This document shows, piece after piece, positions 27,045-35,775 of a stretch of DNA of 56,202 bases. Under the pieces are notes generated by a model that ran no database searches, was not told the DNA's origin, and was given only the letters and a program-made list of their open reading frames with translations. Origin of the DNA: Bacillota bacterium (lineage in GTDB: Bacteria; Bacillota; UBA4882; UBA10575); assembly GCA_012837715.1 (NCBI GenBank), contig DUQR01000050.1, positions 1 to 56,202 of the forward strand, given 5' to 3'. The translations under genes and the position numbers were made by a program. Numbering within the stretch: position 1 is the first letter of the stretch; each line of letters opens with the position of its first letter.

Positions 27045-27664
27045 TAATTCCATTCAACGCTAAAGAGTCCCGGTAACAAACGTAACTCATCCAGGACTTT
27101 TTCTTTATTGATATTATCTCCCCTTATCTGCAAAGAAATTACTGCTTTTTGTTTTTCTTCGTCAATCTCCAGATAAATTTTTTTAATACTAATCCCCTGG
27201 TCTGCAAAGACCTGACTAAAAGCAGCTAAAGCCCCCGGCCGATCGGCTAATTCGGCCCGTAGGCGCATGACCGAGCCACCAATGAATTTTCTTTCCAAAT
27301 CATCCAAAAAAACCAACACCAGTACCGCAATAACGGCAGTAATGGCGGCAGCCCAATAGAAACCGGCGCCGGCCGCCAAACCGATCCCGGCCACCACCCA
27401 GAGACTGGCGGCGGTTGTTAAACCCCGAATACTAGTTCCGTCCCGTAAGATGGTACCCGCGCCCAAGAAACCAATACCGCTGACCACCTGTGCGGCGAGG
27501 CGCGCCGGATCCCGATCTACGCCCCCGGGAAAACCATAAATCGAGATCAGCATGATCAAACAGGAGCCTAAGGCAACCAGAATATGGGTGCGTAAACCAG
27601 CCGGTCGGCCGTGTTTTTCCCGCTCCAAACCAATTATTGCGCCGAGAAAAGTTGCTACTGCCAA
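27044..27664 (-). CDS. MgtC/SapB family membrane protein with C-terminal ACT-like domain
   Basis: About 206 residues from TTG 27664. The family core AIIGLEREKHGRPAGLRTH and GIGFLGAGTILR is clear, with four further helices and an ACT-like C-terminal domain (RPGALAAFSQVFADQGISI). MgtC-family proteins are linked to magnesium limitation and intracellular fitness in other bacteria; the role here is unknown. The TTG start removes half of the first helix. In frame upstream there is no ATG/GTG/TTG before the ribosome site GAGGAGGG; an ATT at 27688, 7 bases after it, gives ITIAILVRLAVATFLG, a complete helix. A rare ATT start or a sequence error upstream is possible. Repeat copy C follows the stop. Confidence 0.85.
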   Translation of the reverse strand: MAVATFLGAIIGLEREKHGRPAGLRTHILVALGSCLIMLISIYGFPGGVDRDPARLAAQVVSGIGFLGAGTILRDGTSIRGLTTAASLWVVAGIGLAAGAGFYWAAAITAVIAVLVLVFLDDLERKFIGGSVMRLRAELADRPGALAAFSQVFADQGISIKKIYLEIDEEKQKAVISLQIRGDNINKEKVLDELRLLPGLFSVEWN

Positions 27665-27730
27665 ACGAACTAAAATCGCGATCGTAATCGTGATCCCTCC
27701 TCTTCATTGCTGGTTGTTCAAGGCTCATCA

Positions 27731-27786
27731 CTCGTTACACTTTACTCGTTGCGCGTCGCCCGTCGCTCGTCGCGCATCGCCCGTCC
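27731..27786. repeat. Imperfect heptanucleotide tandem repeat
   Basis: Eight consecutive 7-mers: CTCGTTA, CACTTTA, CTCGTTG, CGCGTCG, CCCGTCG, CTCGTCG, CGCATCG, CCCGTCC, with consensus CNCGTCG. It lies in the intergenic region between the MgtC gene and the zinc-ribbon gene. The best-conserved units are the central four. Nothing coding is seen in the surrounding 330 bases. Confidence 0.6.
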
Positions 27787-27937
27787 GCATCAACTTAGTT
27801 AGCGCCGAATGGGGTTCCTTATATCTTACGCAGCAGCGAAATATAAATATCCTCTCGGATAAAATTTCCTCGTATTTACCCAGCTGGGGCCGAATAGGGT
27901 CTTCGACGCTTGCGCATGCTTTCCCTTTCTTACTTGG

Positions 27938-28028
27938 CCGCTTCGGGTTGCGAAAAGGTAAAGTTTTCTTCGCAAAGCGGAAGATACCTTCATATACACC
28001 AACAGTCGCCCGGGGAGGCGACTGTTGG
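27938..28028. other. Structured intergenic region with two hairpins
   Basis: CCGCTT (27938-27943) pairs with AAGCGG (27975-27980) and encloses GCGAAAA against TTTTCTTCGC. Next, CCAACAGTCGCC at 27999 pairs with GGCGACTGTTGG ending at 28028, a perfect 12-bp stem with a 6-base loop but no T run on the transcribed side of the zinc-ribbon gene. The second could be a weak terminator of that gene. The stretch 27787-27937 holds no gene that I can support. Confidence 0.5.
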
Positions 28029-28038
28029 CACAGACAAA

Positions 28039-28416
28039 TTAAAATTTAGTCAAATTCATTGAACCGCAGTGGGGACAACGTTCCGCTTCCCATTCCACCG
28101 TATCATGACAACGTAAACATTCCCGCTTGACCGATTGCCGACAATGGGGGCAAAAAGCCAATACATCATGGACTTTCTTCCCGCAATGGGGGCAAGTGAT
28201 CAATTCCCCTTTGGGTCGGGTCATAAGGTACATCAACAAAATGATGGCCGCAGTAAAAACGGTGCTGATCAGTTCCGGGGTAAAAATCAGCAACACCGGG
28301 ATAAAAGTCCACATAAACCAAGAATAGTCCCGTGCACGGGCATCTTTGTATAAGAAAAACATTAACCCGCCTGCTATAACCAATTTAATGATAATCACGA
28401 TAATGGTCGAATTCAC
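28039..28416 (-). CDS. Membrane protein with double zinc ribbon
   Basis: 125 residues: two N-terminal helices (TIIVIIIKLVIAGGLMFFLY and PVLLIFTPELISTVFTAAIILLMYL), then two zinc-ribbon units CPHCGKK...CPHCRQ and CLRC...CPHCGS. Zinc ribbons of this kind often lie on membrane-bound accessory proteins, but the function is unknown. The start is GTG, with GGGAGTGA upstream. It is an orphan between the heptamer-repeat region and ynbB. The ribbon orientation implies a cytoplasmic C-terminal domain; no other domain is present. Confidence 0.75.
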   Translation of the reverse strand: MNSTIIVIIIKLVIAGGLMFFLYKDARARDYSWFMWTFIPVLLIFTPELISTVFTAAIILLMYLMTRPKGELITCPHCGKKVHDVLAFCPHCRQSVKRECLRCHDTVEWEAERCPHCGSMNLTKF

Positions 28417-28533
28417 TTTTCATCACTCCCGTTCGCTCAAACAATTTTTATATTCCCGTTTCTTCTTCTGTTTCCTGCTGAATTCTGTAATTTTATTCTA
28501 AGGAAAGTGCCTGTTAAGGGTATAGACTCTTTT

Positions 28534-29796
28534 TTATTCGGATGCTTTCGCCAATCCCTTAAGCTGTTTTAAGATGGAGATTAACCCGATCTTAGCGTGG
28601 AGATAGGAAAGGCAACCTTGAAAATAGAGGCTATAGGGCGGTTTGAAGGGAGCATCGGCCGTTAACTCACTGGTCGAACCATTAATAAAGGTTCCTGCCG
28701 CCATAATGACCCGTTCCTGATAACCGGGCATCTCTGCCGGTTCGGGCGTCAAATAACTATCAACCGGAGAAATCTGCTGCAAACTCCGGCAAACCATCAG
28801 CAAACGTTGGGGTGATCGGAGATCGATCCTTTGAATAACATCGGTCCGTGGTTCGGTCGCCGTCGGTACAACCGTAAACCCGAGTTCCGCAAAGACTTGG
28901 GCAAAAAGGACTGCTGCTTTCAGCATTTCGTATACCCGGTGGGGAGCATCGAAAAATCCTTGGAAAAAAAGGCGCAAATTCATTAAAGAAGGGCCTACTT
29001 CCCCGCCAAGCCCGGGGGCATATAGCCTGGAGGCGACGGCAGCAACTAATTCTTTTTTTCCGGCAATATAACCTCCCGATGGAATCCAGCCTCCACCCGG
29101 ATTTTTGATCAACGATCCGGCCATCAGGTCAGCACCCACTGCGACCGGTTCTTCCTTCTCCACAAACTCACCGTAGCAATTATCCACAAAAATAATGGGG
29201 GGTCGCGCCTGCTGTCGCAGGGCGGAAAAAGCCGGTATTAACTGTTTAACCGTAAAAGAACGTCGGTGCTCATACCCACAAGACCGCTGAAAGGCTACCA
29301 TCCGGGTCCGACTAGAGAGGGAAGAAAGAAGCAGCTCTAGATCGATCTCCCCTGCGGCATCAAGGGGAATTGATTTCACCGTTACTCCGTAATCCATCAA
29401 GTTGCCCGGAATATTTCCTTCCAGGCCACAGACGGTCCGCAACGTATCATAGGGCAAACCGGTAGCAAAGATCAATTCGTCGCCGGGGCGGAGCAATCCA
29501 GAAAGACAAAGGTTGATGGCATGGGTTCCGGAAACGATCTGTTGACGGACTAGGGCCGCTTCAGCGCCGAACGCCCGGGCGAAAACCCGTTCCAACGTTT
29601 CGCGGCCTAAATCACCGTAACCATAACCGGTGGAGGTTGTAAAATGATGGCTACCGACTTTCTCCTCCCGGAAAGCAGTTAAAACCTTATCCTGATTATA
29701 GAGGGCATTCTCCTCAAACCTAGCAAAAATCGGCGCCAGTGCTTGTTCTGCTTTTTTGACTAAAGCCAATTCCGGGGTTTCTTCAATGCATGACAA
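28534..29796 (-). CDS. ynbB: YnbB-type (aluminum-resistance/methionine gamma-lyase-like) PLP enzyme
   Basis: 420 residues of the family once named aluminum resistance protein, a fold-type I PLP enzyme related to methionine gamma-lyase. The Schiff-base lysine lies in AGSLIKNPGGGW, and the substrate-recognition segments TSTGYGYGDLG and QIVSGTHAINL are present. Its substrate is not established. It is placed downstream of hfq, as in many Bacillota (mutS-mutL-miaA-hfq-ynbB). The TTG start at 29796 is preceded by AAAGGAGGAAC at 9 bases. A TATAAT-like hexamer upstream has no good -35 partner. Terminator at 29951 separates it from hfq. Confidence 0.88.
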   Translation of the reverse strand: MSCIEETPELALVKKAEQALAPIFARFEENALYNQDKVLTAFREEKVGSHHFTTSTGYGYGDLGRETLERVFARAFGAEAALVRQQIVSGTHAINLCLSGLLRPGDELIFATGLPYDTLRTVCGLEGNIPGNLMDYGVTVKSIPLDAAGEIDLELLLSSLSSRTRMVAFQRSCGYEHRRSFTVKQLIPAFSALRQQARPPIIFVDNCYGEFVEKEEPVAVGADLMAGSLIKNPGGGWIPSGGYIAGKKELVAAVASRLYAPGLGGEVGPSLMNLRLFFQGFFDAPHRVYEMLKAAVLFAQVFAELGFTVVPTATEPRTDVIQRIDLRSPQRLLMVCRSLQQISPVDSYLTPEPAEMPGYQERVIMAAGTFINGSTSELTADAPFKPPYSLYFQGCLSYLHAKIGLISILKQLKGLAKASE

Positions 29797-29950
29797 AGAA
29801 TAGTTCCTCCTTTACTGGGCGGTATCCCCAATTCCATCATTTTCCAGAATAAACGGATCGCTTGCTTTGGGATTAAGTACGAAGCTTAATTATAATTACC
29901 TGCTAAATATGGTTTAAAACGAAAAATAACAGCGCGCCTTTTTGTAAATG

Positions 29951-29980
29951 AAAAAAAGGGCAGACCATTGCTACCCTTTT
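29951..29980 (-). terminator. Terminator after hfq
   Basis: On the minus strand AAAAGGGTAG pairs with CTGCCCTTTT (one G-U pair), followed by T residues. It lies 29 bases beyond the hfq stop. Confidence 0.75.
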
Positions 29981-30008
29981 TGTTTGTCAATTTTCTAAAC
30001 CATTGCTC

Positions 30009-30251
30009 TTAATCCACTTTGGGTTCCCCGCTAAACTCCCGCAACGGTCGGGAAGGAATGATCGTAGAAATCGCGTGTTTATAAATGAGCTCGGGTTTTC
30101 CTTCACAGTCTAAAATTACGGTAAAATTATCAAATCCCTTAACCAAACCTCTGACCTGAAAACCATTGACCAAATAAACAGTAACCGGCACACTTTCTTT
30201 ACGGACCTGGTTCAAAAATCCGTCCTGTAAATTAATAACGGGCTTACTCAT
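30009..30251 (-). CDS. hfq: RNA chaperone Hfq
   Basis: 80 residues with the Sm1 motif ([41 protein letters not shown]) and the Sm2 motif YKHAISTI. Hfq forms a hexamer that binds small RNAs and mRNAs. It lies directly downstream of miaA as in most Bacillota. GGAGGTGAAA precedes the ATG. The C-terminal tail is short ([15 protein letters not shown]), as usual in this phylum. Confidence 0.97.
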   Translation of the reverse strand: MSKPVINLQDGFLNQVRKESVPVTVYLVNGFQVRGLVKGFDNFTVILDCEGKPELIYKHAISTIIPSRPLREFSGEPKVD

Positions 30252-30317
30252 AACATTTCACCTCCAAAATAAAACAACAAACCCTTTTTTTAAAAATATT
30301 ACCGTATTACCCTAACC

Positions 30318-31268
30318 CTATACTATACTATTCGACACTTGGTTTATTCTCCCTTCTAAATATTGCAAGATCTTTTTATAACAAATCTCCTCTTCACCGG
30401 GGCTTAAGCAGAACCATTTTTCCACCGGTTCCCGCCGAAACCAGGTTTCTTGTCTTTTTGCGTAATGTCTGGTTCTTTTCTTTAACAGGTCGACCGCTTC
30501 CGGTAAATTTTTTTCTCCCCGTACCACCGGGACCAGCTCTTTATAGCCTAAACCTTGCATCGCCGGTAAGTCCGGTTCATACCCTTGCGCCAGGAGAAAA
30601 GCCACTTCTTCCACCAAACCGGCTTCAATCATTAGATCCACCCGCCGATTAATGCGCGCATAGAGCTCCGCCCGGATTCGGGTCAAGCCTAAGTAGATAA
30701 CGTTCGGAGCTAACTCCGGACGGGCGACCTGTTGTTGCTCAGAAAAAGGACGACCGGAAGAAAGGGTCACTTCCAAGGCCCGTAAAACCCGCTTTAGGTC
30801 TTGCGGGTGGATCTTCCGGGCAGCCGCCGGATCTAACTCTACTAAGCGCTGATAAACAACGGCCTTACCTTTAATCTCTGCTTCTTGGCGTAAAGCGGCC
30901 CGTAACTCCGGATCGGGCGGGGGCGCAGGAAAAACAAAGCCTTGGGTCACCGCTCGAATGTAAAGACCGGTACCCCCGGTCAGGAGCGGCAATATCCTTT
31001 GTTGTTCCAAATCGCTTTTCACCTTATTATAATGCTCCTGATAGTCCACAACCGTAAAGGATTGGTCCGGATCGACCAGATCAAGGAGATAATGGGGAAC
31101 ACCCTGCCGTTCCTCCACCGAAGGTTTGGCGGTACCGATATCCATCCCGCGGTAGATCTGCATCGAGTCGGCGGAGATAATTGCCGCCCCTAAATGGCGG
31201 GCTAATTTAACGGCCAGTTCCGTCTTGCCCACGGCAGTCGGACCGACCAGCACAATCAGGGGCCCCAT
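30318..31268 (-). CDS. miaA: tRNA dimethylallyltransferase MiaA
   Basis: 316 residues. MiaA adds a dimethylallyl group to A37 of tRNAs reading U-starting codons. The P-loop VGPTAVGKTEL, SADSMQIYRGMDIGTAKP and the PHYLLDLVDP segment are typical, with the C-terminal KRQETWFR motif. ATG 31268 matches the family N-terminus (MGPLIVLVGPTAVGK) and has CGGAGGTAG before it, overlapping the mutL stop; the longer in-frame start has no support. MiaB, which acts next on the same nucleotide, is encoded two genes upstream. Confidence 0.95.
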   Translation of the reverse strand: MGPLIVLVGPTAVGKTELAVKLARHLGAAIISADSMQIYRGMDIGTAKPSVEERQGVPHYLLDLVDPDQSFTVVDYQEHYNKVKSDLEQQRILPLLTGGTGLYIRAVTQGFVFPAPPPDPELRAALRQEAEIKGKAVVYQRLVELDPAAARKIHPQDLKRVLRALEVTLSSGRPFSEQQQVARPELAPNVIYLGLTRIRAELYARINRRVDLMIEAGLVEEVAFLLAQGYEPDLPAMQGLGYKELVPVVRGEKNLPEAVDLLKKRTRHYAKRQETWFRREPVEKWFCLSPGEEEICYKKILQYLEGRINQVSNSIV

Positions 31269-31272
31269 GGCG

Positions 31273-33138
31273 CTACCTCCGTTGAAACATCTTTTCGAGC
31301 TCGGCTTTGGTAATGGCGACCATGGTCGGCCGACCATGGGGACAAGTCTGGGGAACCTTGGCGCGTCGTAGATCCCGCAGTAAAACAGCTGCTTCCTGGG
31401 GGGAAAGGCGATCACCCGCTTTAATCGCCCGCCGACAGGCCATAATCTTTAACAAGCGGTCTGCCGGATCTTCCTCCCGTCCGGTACTGCTCCCCGCCAA
31501 TTCATTAAGGAGACTAAGGAACAACTCCTCCACTTCGGTTACGGAAAAATCTTGCAGGCCCGATCGTAGGATCAGCGTTCCACCACCAAAGGCTTCAAAG
31601 TCCCACCCTAATTCCCGGAGCAACGCTCCTTCTTCATTAACCAAATCCCATTGGGCTGCCGTTAGCTCCAAGGTCAGCGGGGTAAGAAAATACTGCATCT
31701 TCGGACGCGACCCGGATCGATAACGGTCATAAAGGATCCGTTCATGGGCAGCATGTTGATCCACCAACACCAAAGCAGATCCATCTTCCCATAAAAGATA
31801 AGTGTCGAACAAAGTCCCCACTGGATGACAGTCAACTTCGGGGGTGCCCTGGAATGAATCGGCCGGATCCGTTTCTTTCTCGCTCTCTTGCTCTCCCTTG
31901 TTCGCCTTTTCGTTCAGACGGACTTCCGATAAGACCTCTAAAGAAGCAGGAAGCGGTCCTTTCAGTACTCCGGTCCCAGCGAAAGACGGCGTGTCTTCTT
32001 TCAGGCTCGCCACCCCGGCGCCGGCTCCCGTCTCCAAACTAGTTGCTTCTTCCCAGGCGGGCGCCGTTGGTAAAATGCTCCCTTGCACCGGTGGGGGAAG
32101 GCTGGATAAAGCGTTTGGCTTATATTGGGGTCGCCACATAGTTGCGGTTACATTTGTCGCCAAAGCCGAGCGGACAATCTGGAGAATCCCGCGGAAAATC
32201 TCCTTTTCTTCCCGAAACTTCACTTCCATCTTGGTCGGATGAACATTGACATCAACCAATTCTAAAGGTAACTCAATATTCAGAAGTAAAAAGGGAAAAC
32301 GGGCCACTGGTAATAAAGTATCATAGGCTTTTTCGGCGGCAGCCGCAATCAAACGGGAGCGGAATAAACGGCGATTGAGAAAGAAATACTGTAATCCCCG
32401 GTTTCCCCGGGCGATATTGGGGCGGCCCAAAAAACCGGTCACGTGCATCGGACCATAGGCCCCCTCCACCGGAAATATTTCCTGACAAATAGAACGGTTG
32501 AAGATCTGCTCCAAAGTCTGTTCATAATCGCCGCTTCCCAGGGTATGAACAAGCTCCATGTCCTGGTGGAACAGGCGGAAGGAGATCTCGGGGTACCCCA
32601 AGGCCATACTGGTGACCATCTCCTTCACATTCGACACTTCCGAAGGAATACTACGCATAAACTTTAAGCGGGCGGGGGTATTAGAGAACAGATTCTCCAC
32701 ACTGATATTGGTTCCACGGGGCGCGCCCACCGGTTCCACGGCGCGAACAATCCCGGCTTCCACCTGGATTTTAACGCCTAAAGCCCCCGGATCGGGGCAA
32801 GTTTGCAACACCATGCGGGAGACGGCGGCGATACTGGCTAGCGCTTCACCGCGAAAACCTAAGGATCTGCTCTGTTGCAAATCCTGAAAAGTATGAATTT
32901 TGCTGGTGGCATGCCGTTCAACAGCCAATAAAGCATCTTCCCGTTCCATCCCGGCGCCGTCGTCGATCACCTGTATCTTCTGCCGGCCGCCATTAACCAG
33001 ATGGATCTCAATTTTCTTCGCCCCGGCGTCGATCGAATTCTCTACTAATTCCTTCACCACGGAAGCCGGACGTTCCACTACTTCACCGGCGGCAATTTGA
33101 TTAATAGTAACTTCATCAAGGCGTATAATCTTCCCCAT
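31273..33138 (-). CDS. mutL: DNA mismatch repair protein MutL
   Basis: A 621-residue MutL. The N-terminal GHKL ATPase shows IAAGEVVERPASVVKELVENS, DDGAGM, ATSKI and GFRGEALASIA; the central linker is acidic and low in order; the C-terminal dimerisation domain has LVDQHAAHERILY and ACRRAIKAGDRLS and ends PHGRPTMVAITKAELEKMF. The DQHAAHERI and ACRxAI(K) motifs are those of the endonuclease-type MutL of Gram-positive bacteria, so it should nick DNA itself, consistent with no MutH. It follows mutS by 20 bases. Confidence 0.97.
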   Translation of the reverse strand: MGKIIRLDEVTINQIAAGEVVERPASVVKELVENSIDAGAKKIEIHLVNGGRQKIQVIDDGAGMEREDALLAVERHATSKIHTFQDLQQSRSLGFRGEALASIAAVSRMVLQTCPDPGALGVKIQVEAGIVRAVEPVGAPRGTNISVENLFSNTPARLKFMRSIPSEVSNVKEMVTSMALGYPEISFRLFHQDMELVHTLGSGDYEQTLEQIFNRSICQEIFPVEGAYGPMHVTGFLGRPNIARGNRGLQYFFLNRRLFRSRLIAAAAEKAYDTLLPVARFPFLLLNIELPLELVDVNVHPTKMEVKFREEKEIFRGILQIVRSALATNVTATMWRPQYKPNALSSLPPPVQGSILPTAPAWEEATSLETGAGAGVASLKEDTPSFAGTGVLKGPLPASLEVLSEVRLNEKANKGEQESEKETDPADSFQGTPEVDCHPVGTLFDTYLLWEDGSALVLVDQHAAHERILYDRYRSGSRPKMQYFLTPLTLELTAAQWDLVNEEGALLRELGWDFEAFGGGTLILRSGLQDFSVTEVEELFLSLLNELAGSSTGREEDPADRLLKIMACRRAIKAGDRLSPQEAAVLLRDLRRAKVPQTCPHGRPTMVAITKAELEKMFQRR

Positions 33139-33157
33139 CTTTATCCCTTCTTCTAGC

Positions 33158-35761
33158 TCACGCTTCTTTCTTTTTTAGGCGTTTTTGCCACTGAAACAAG
33201 AGTTTTAGCGCCTCCAAGGGCGTAAGTTCGTTTAGATTTAAGTTCCGTAATTCCTTCACTAATGGATTGTCTTCCGCTACAAAAAGCGGTAATTGTTGTG
33301 CCGGGTTGACGGGAAGAGCTACTTTTTGCGAACGTTCTTTCAAGCCCTTCGCTTCAAGCTGGGACAAGATCTCCCGGGCCCGGTCCAAAACGACTCCGGG
33401 AATCCCGGCCAGTTTCGCCACTTCAATACCATAACTGCGGTCACTGGCCCCGGGGAGAATTTTGTGAAGAAAGACGACATCCTCACCCTCTTTAGCGACG
33501 ACCACATTCAGGTTCTCCACGCCGGGCAACCGCTTCGCCAAGCTTGTTAACTCATGGTAATGGGTGGCGAACAAGGTACGCGCCCCGATCGCCTGCGGAT
33601 TCCAAAGGTATTCCAGGACAGCCCAAGCAATACTTAATCCATCATAGGTACTGGTTCCCCGGCCAATTTCATCCAAGATCAGTAAACTATCACCGGTCGC
33701 ATGATGGAGGATATTGGCTAGTTCGCTCATTTCCACCATAAAGGTACTTTGCCCGCCGGCTAAATTATCGGCCGCCCCGACCCGGGTAAAAATCCGGTCG
33801 ACTAGACCGATCCGGGCGTAGCTGGCGGGGACAAAGGATCCAATCTGCGCCATCAGTACGATCAAAGCCACTTGCCGCATATAGGTAGATTTCCCCGCCA
33901 TATTCGGTCCGGTAATAATCTGAAGACGATGGGTCTTCTCGTCCAAAAGCGTATCATTGGGGACAAACTTCCCCGGCGGCAGAACCCGCTCCACCACCGG
34001 ATGGCGGCCTTCCCGGATTAAAATACTTTTATCCTCATTCACTTCCGGTCGGACATAATGGTTTTGGACCGCCGTCTCGGCCAGTGCGGCATAAACATCA
34101 AGCAGCGCTAGGGTCTCGGCCAGCCGTTTTAACTCCGGTAACGCGGTAAAGACTTGCTGTCGCAGTTCGATGAAGAGCTCATACTCTAAAGCCGCCCTTT
34201 TTTCCTCCGCCCCGAGAATTAATTCTTCATATTTCTTCAATTCCGGCGTGATAAAACGTTCCGCATTGGCCAGAGTCTGTTTCCGGATATAGTCCTCCGG
34301 CACTAAATTCAGATTGGTCTTCGTCACTTCCAGATAATAGCCAAAGACTTGATTAAACCCGACTTTTAAAGACTTTATTCCGGTGCGCTCCCGTTCCTGC
34401 TGTTCCAGACTGGCGATCCATTGCTTCCCGTCGCGGGTGGCGCTAAGCAAAGCATCCAGTTCCAAATTGTAGCCTTCCCGGAAAATATTACCTTCAGTCA
34501 TAATTATGGGCGGATCTTCCCGTAAAGCATTGGTTAACAGCGCCGCCAGTTCCGGTAAAGGATTAATTGCTTTGGCCATCTCAGCAACCGGCCCCATCTC
34601 TTCCCGGAGTAACTCCACACGCAGTTCGGGCAGGAGCTTAAGGGTATTGCCTAAGGCTAACAAATCCCGGGGGTTAAGCGTGCCACAAGCCAGTTTGGCC
34701 AAGAGACGTTGAAGATCACAAGTCCGCCGTAGTAGACTCCTGGTCGCTTCCCGGATCTGGTGGCGCAGAAAAAAGCGTTCCACTTTCTCCAGGCGTTCTT
34801 CCACCTCAACCAGGCGGCGTAAGGGTTGCTCCAACCATTTTTTCAGCAACCGGCCTCCGGCGGCGGTTACCGTCCGGTCCAGAACCCAAAGTAAGGAGCC
34901 CTGGGTTTTATGTTCTCTTAGCGTCTCCACCAGTTCCAGATTGCGCCGGGTATATTGATCCAGATGCATAAAATCGTCTAAATAATAAGTCCGGAGTGAA
35001 AGCAGGTGGGACAATTGGCTTTTTTGGGTCTCGTAAGCATAGGACAAGAGGGCGCCGGCGGCCGCCACGGCCGCCAACAACTCCTGACAACCAAAGCCTT
35101 CCAATGAAACAACCTGGAAATGGGCGAGGAGGCGTTCTTGGGCATTCTCCCATTCAAAATCCAGCGCTGGCCGGGGCGTCAACAAAAGCTCCGTGTGTTG
35201 CTTAAGCCAAGGCCATAGGGGCAGTTGCTGTTCGGAAACTAAAACTTCCCGCGGCTGCCAATGGCTTAATTCATCAATCAGCAAACCTTCTTCCGCCGGA
35301 ATTTGGGTCACAAAAAAATCGCCGGTCGAAAGATCGGCGACCGCCAATCCGTAAACCTCTGCCTGCTTCACCAGAGCCATCAGATAATTGTTGTTTTTTT
35401 CATCCAGAAGTTGCTCGTCGATCAGTGTTCCCGGGGTAATTACCCGGATTACTTCCCGTTTAACCAAACCCTTTGCTTTTTTCGGATCTTCCACCTGTTC
35501 ACAGATGGCTACCTTAAACCCTTTGGCGATTAATTTAGCAATATAGCCGGTGGCCGCATGGTAGGGGATGCCGCACATCGGAATGCGCCGTCCCTTTCCC
35601 GCCTCCCTGGAGGTAAGGACGATCTCTAAAACCTCGGCCGCCGTTTCCGCATCTTCCATAAACATCTCATAAAAATCGCCCAGACGAAAAAGGAGGATTG
35701 CATCGGCGTACTCGTTTTTGATCGCTTTATACTGTTTAAGCATGGGAGTCTCCTGACCCAA
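33158..35761 (-). CDS. mutS: DNA mismatch recognition protein MutS
   Basis: An 867-residue MutS. The mismatch-recognition domain begins TPMLKQYKAIKNEYADAILL and contains FRLGDFYEMF (mismatch-binding F-x-E). The C-terminal ABC ATPase has GPNMAGKSTYMRQ, DEIGRGTSTYDGLSIAWAV and a helix-turn-helix end (LTPLEALKLLFQWQ). The TTG at 35761 is chosen because GGGAGGTG stands 9 bases before it and the TPM block agrees with family N-termini; an internal ATG seven codons later is an alternative. It lies 14 bases from the miaB stop. Confidence 0.97.
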   Translation of the reverse strand: MGQETPMLKQYKAIKNEYADAILLFRLGDFYEMFMEDAETAAEVLEIVLTSREAGKGRRIPMCGIPYHAATGYIAKLIAKGFKVAICEQVEDPKKAKGLVKREVIRVITPGTLIDEQLLDEKNNNYLMALVKQAEVYGLAVADLSTGDFFVTQIPAEEGLLIDELSHWQPREVLVSEQQLPLWPWLKQHTELLLTPRPALDFEWENAQERLLAHFQVVSLEGFGCQELLAAVAAAGALLSYAYETQKSQLSHLLSLRTYYLDDFMHLDQYTRRNLELVETLREHKTQGSLLWVLDRTVTAAGGRLLKKWLEQPLRRLVEVEERLEKVERFFLRHQIREATRSLLRRTCDLQRLLAKLACGTLNPRDLLALGNTLKLLPELRVELLREEMGPVAEMAKAINPLPELAALLTNALREDPPIIMTEGNIFREGYNLELDALLSATRDGKQWIASLEQQERERTGIKSLKVGFNQVFGYYLEVTKTNLNLVPEDYIRKQTLANAERFITPELKKYEELILGAEEKRAALEYELFIELRQQVFTALPELKRLAETLALLDVYAALAETAVQNHYVRPEVNEDKSILIREGRHPVVERVLPPGKFVPNDTLLDEKTHRLQIITGPNMAGKSTYMRQVALIVLMAQIGSFVPASYARIGLVDRIFTRVGAADNLAGGQSTFMVEMSELANILHHATGDSLLILDEIGRGTSTYDGLSIAWAVLEYLWNPQAIGARTLFATHYHELTSLAKRLPGVENLNVVVAKEGEDVVFLHKILPGASDRSYGIEVAKLAGIPGVVLDRAREILSQLEAKGLKERSQKVALPVNPAQQLPLFVAEDNPLVKELRNLNLNELTPLEALKLLFQWQKRLKKKEA

Positions 35762-35775
35762 ATCGGAACACCTCC

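Noticed and set aside
27552-28049. 165-codon frame opposite the start of the MgtC gene
   Set aside because: It spans the MgtC coding region, the heptamer array and hairpins; its content follows the low-complexity DNA.
30457-30475. CTTTTTGCGTAATG as a repeat arm in miaA
   Set aside because: It lies in the coding part for the conserved HYAKRQETW block and matches only the short arm, so it is chance.
31307-33100. Several plus-strand frames across mutL
   Set aside because: Antisense shadows of a fully conserved MutL; no ribosome site and no domain pattern. The same applies to frames opposite mutS and the SPOCS genes.
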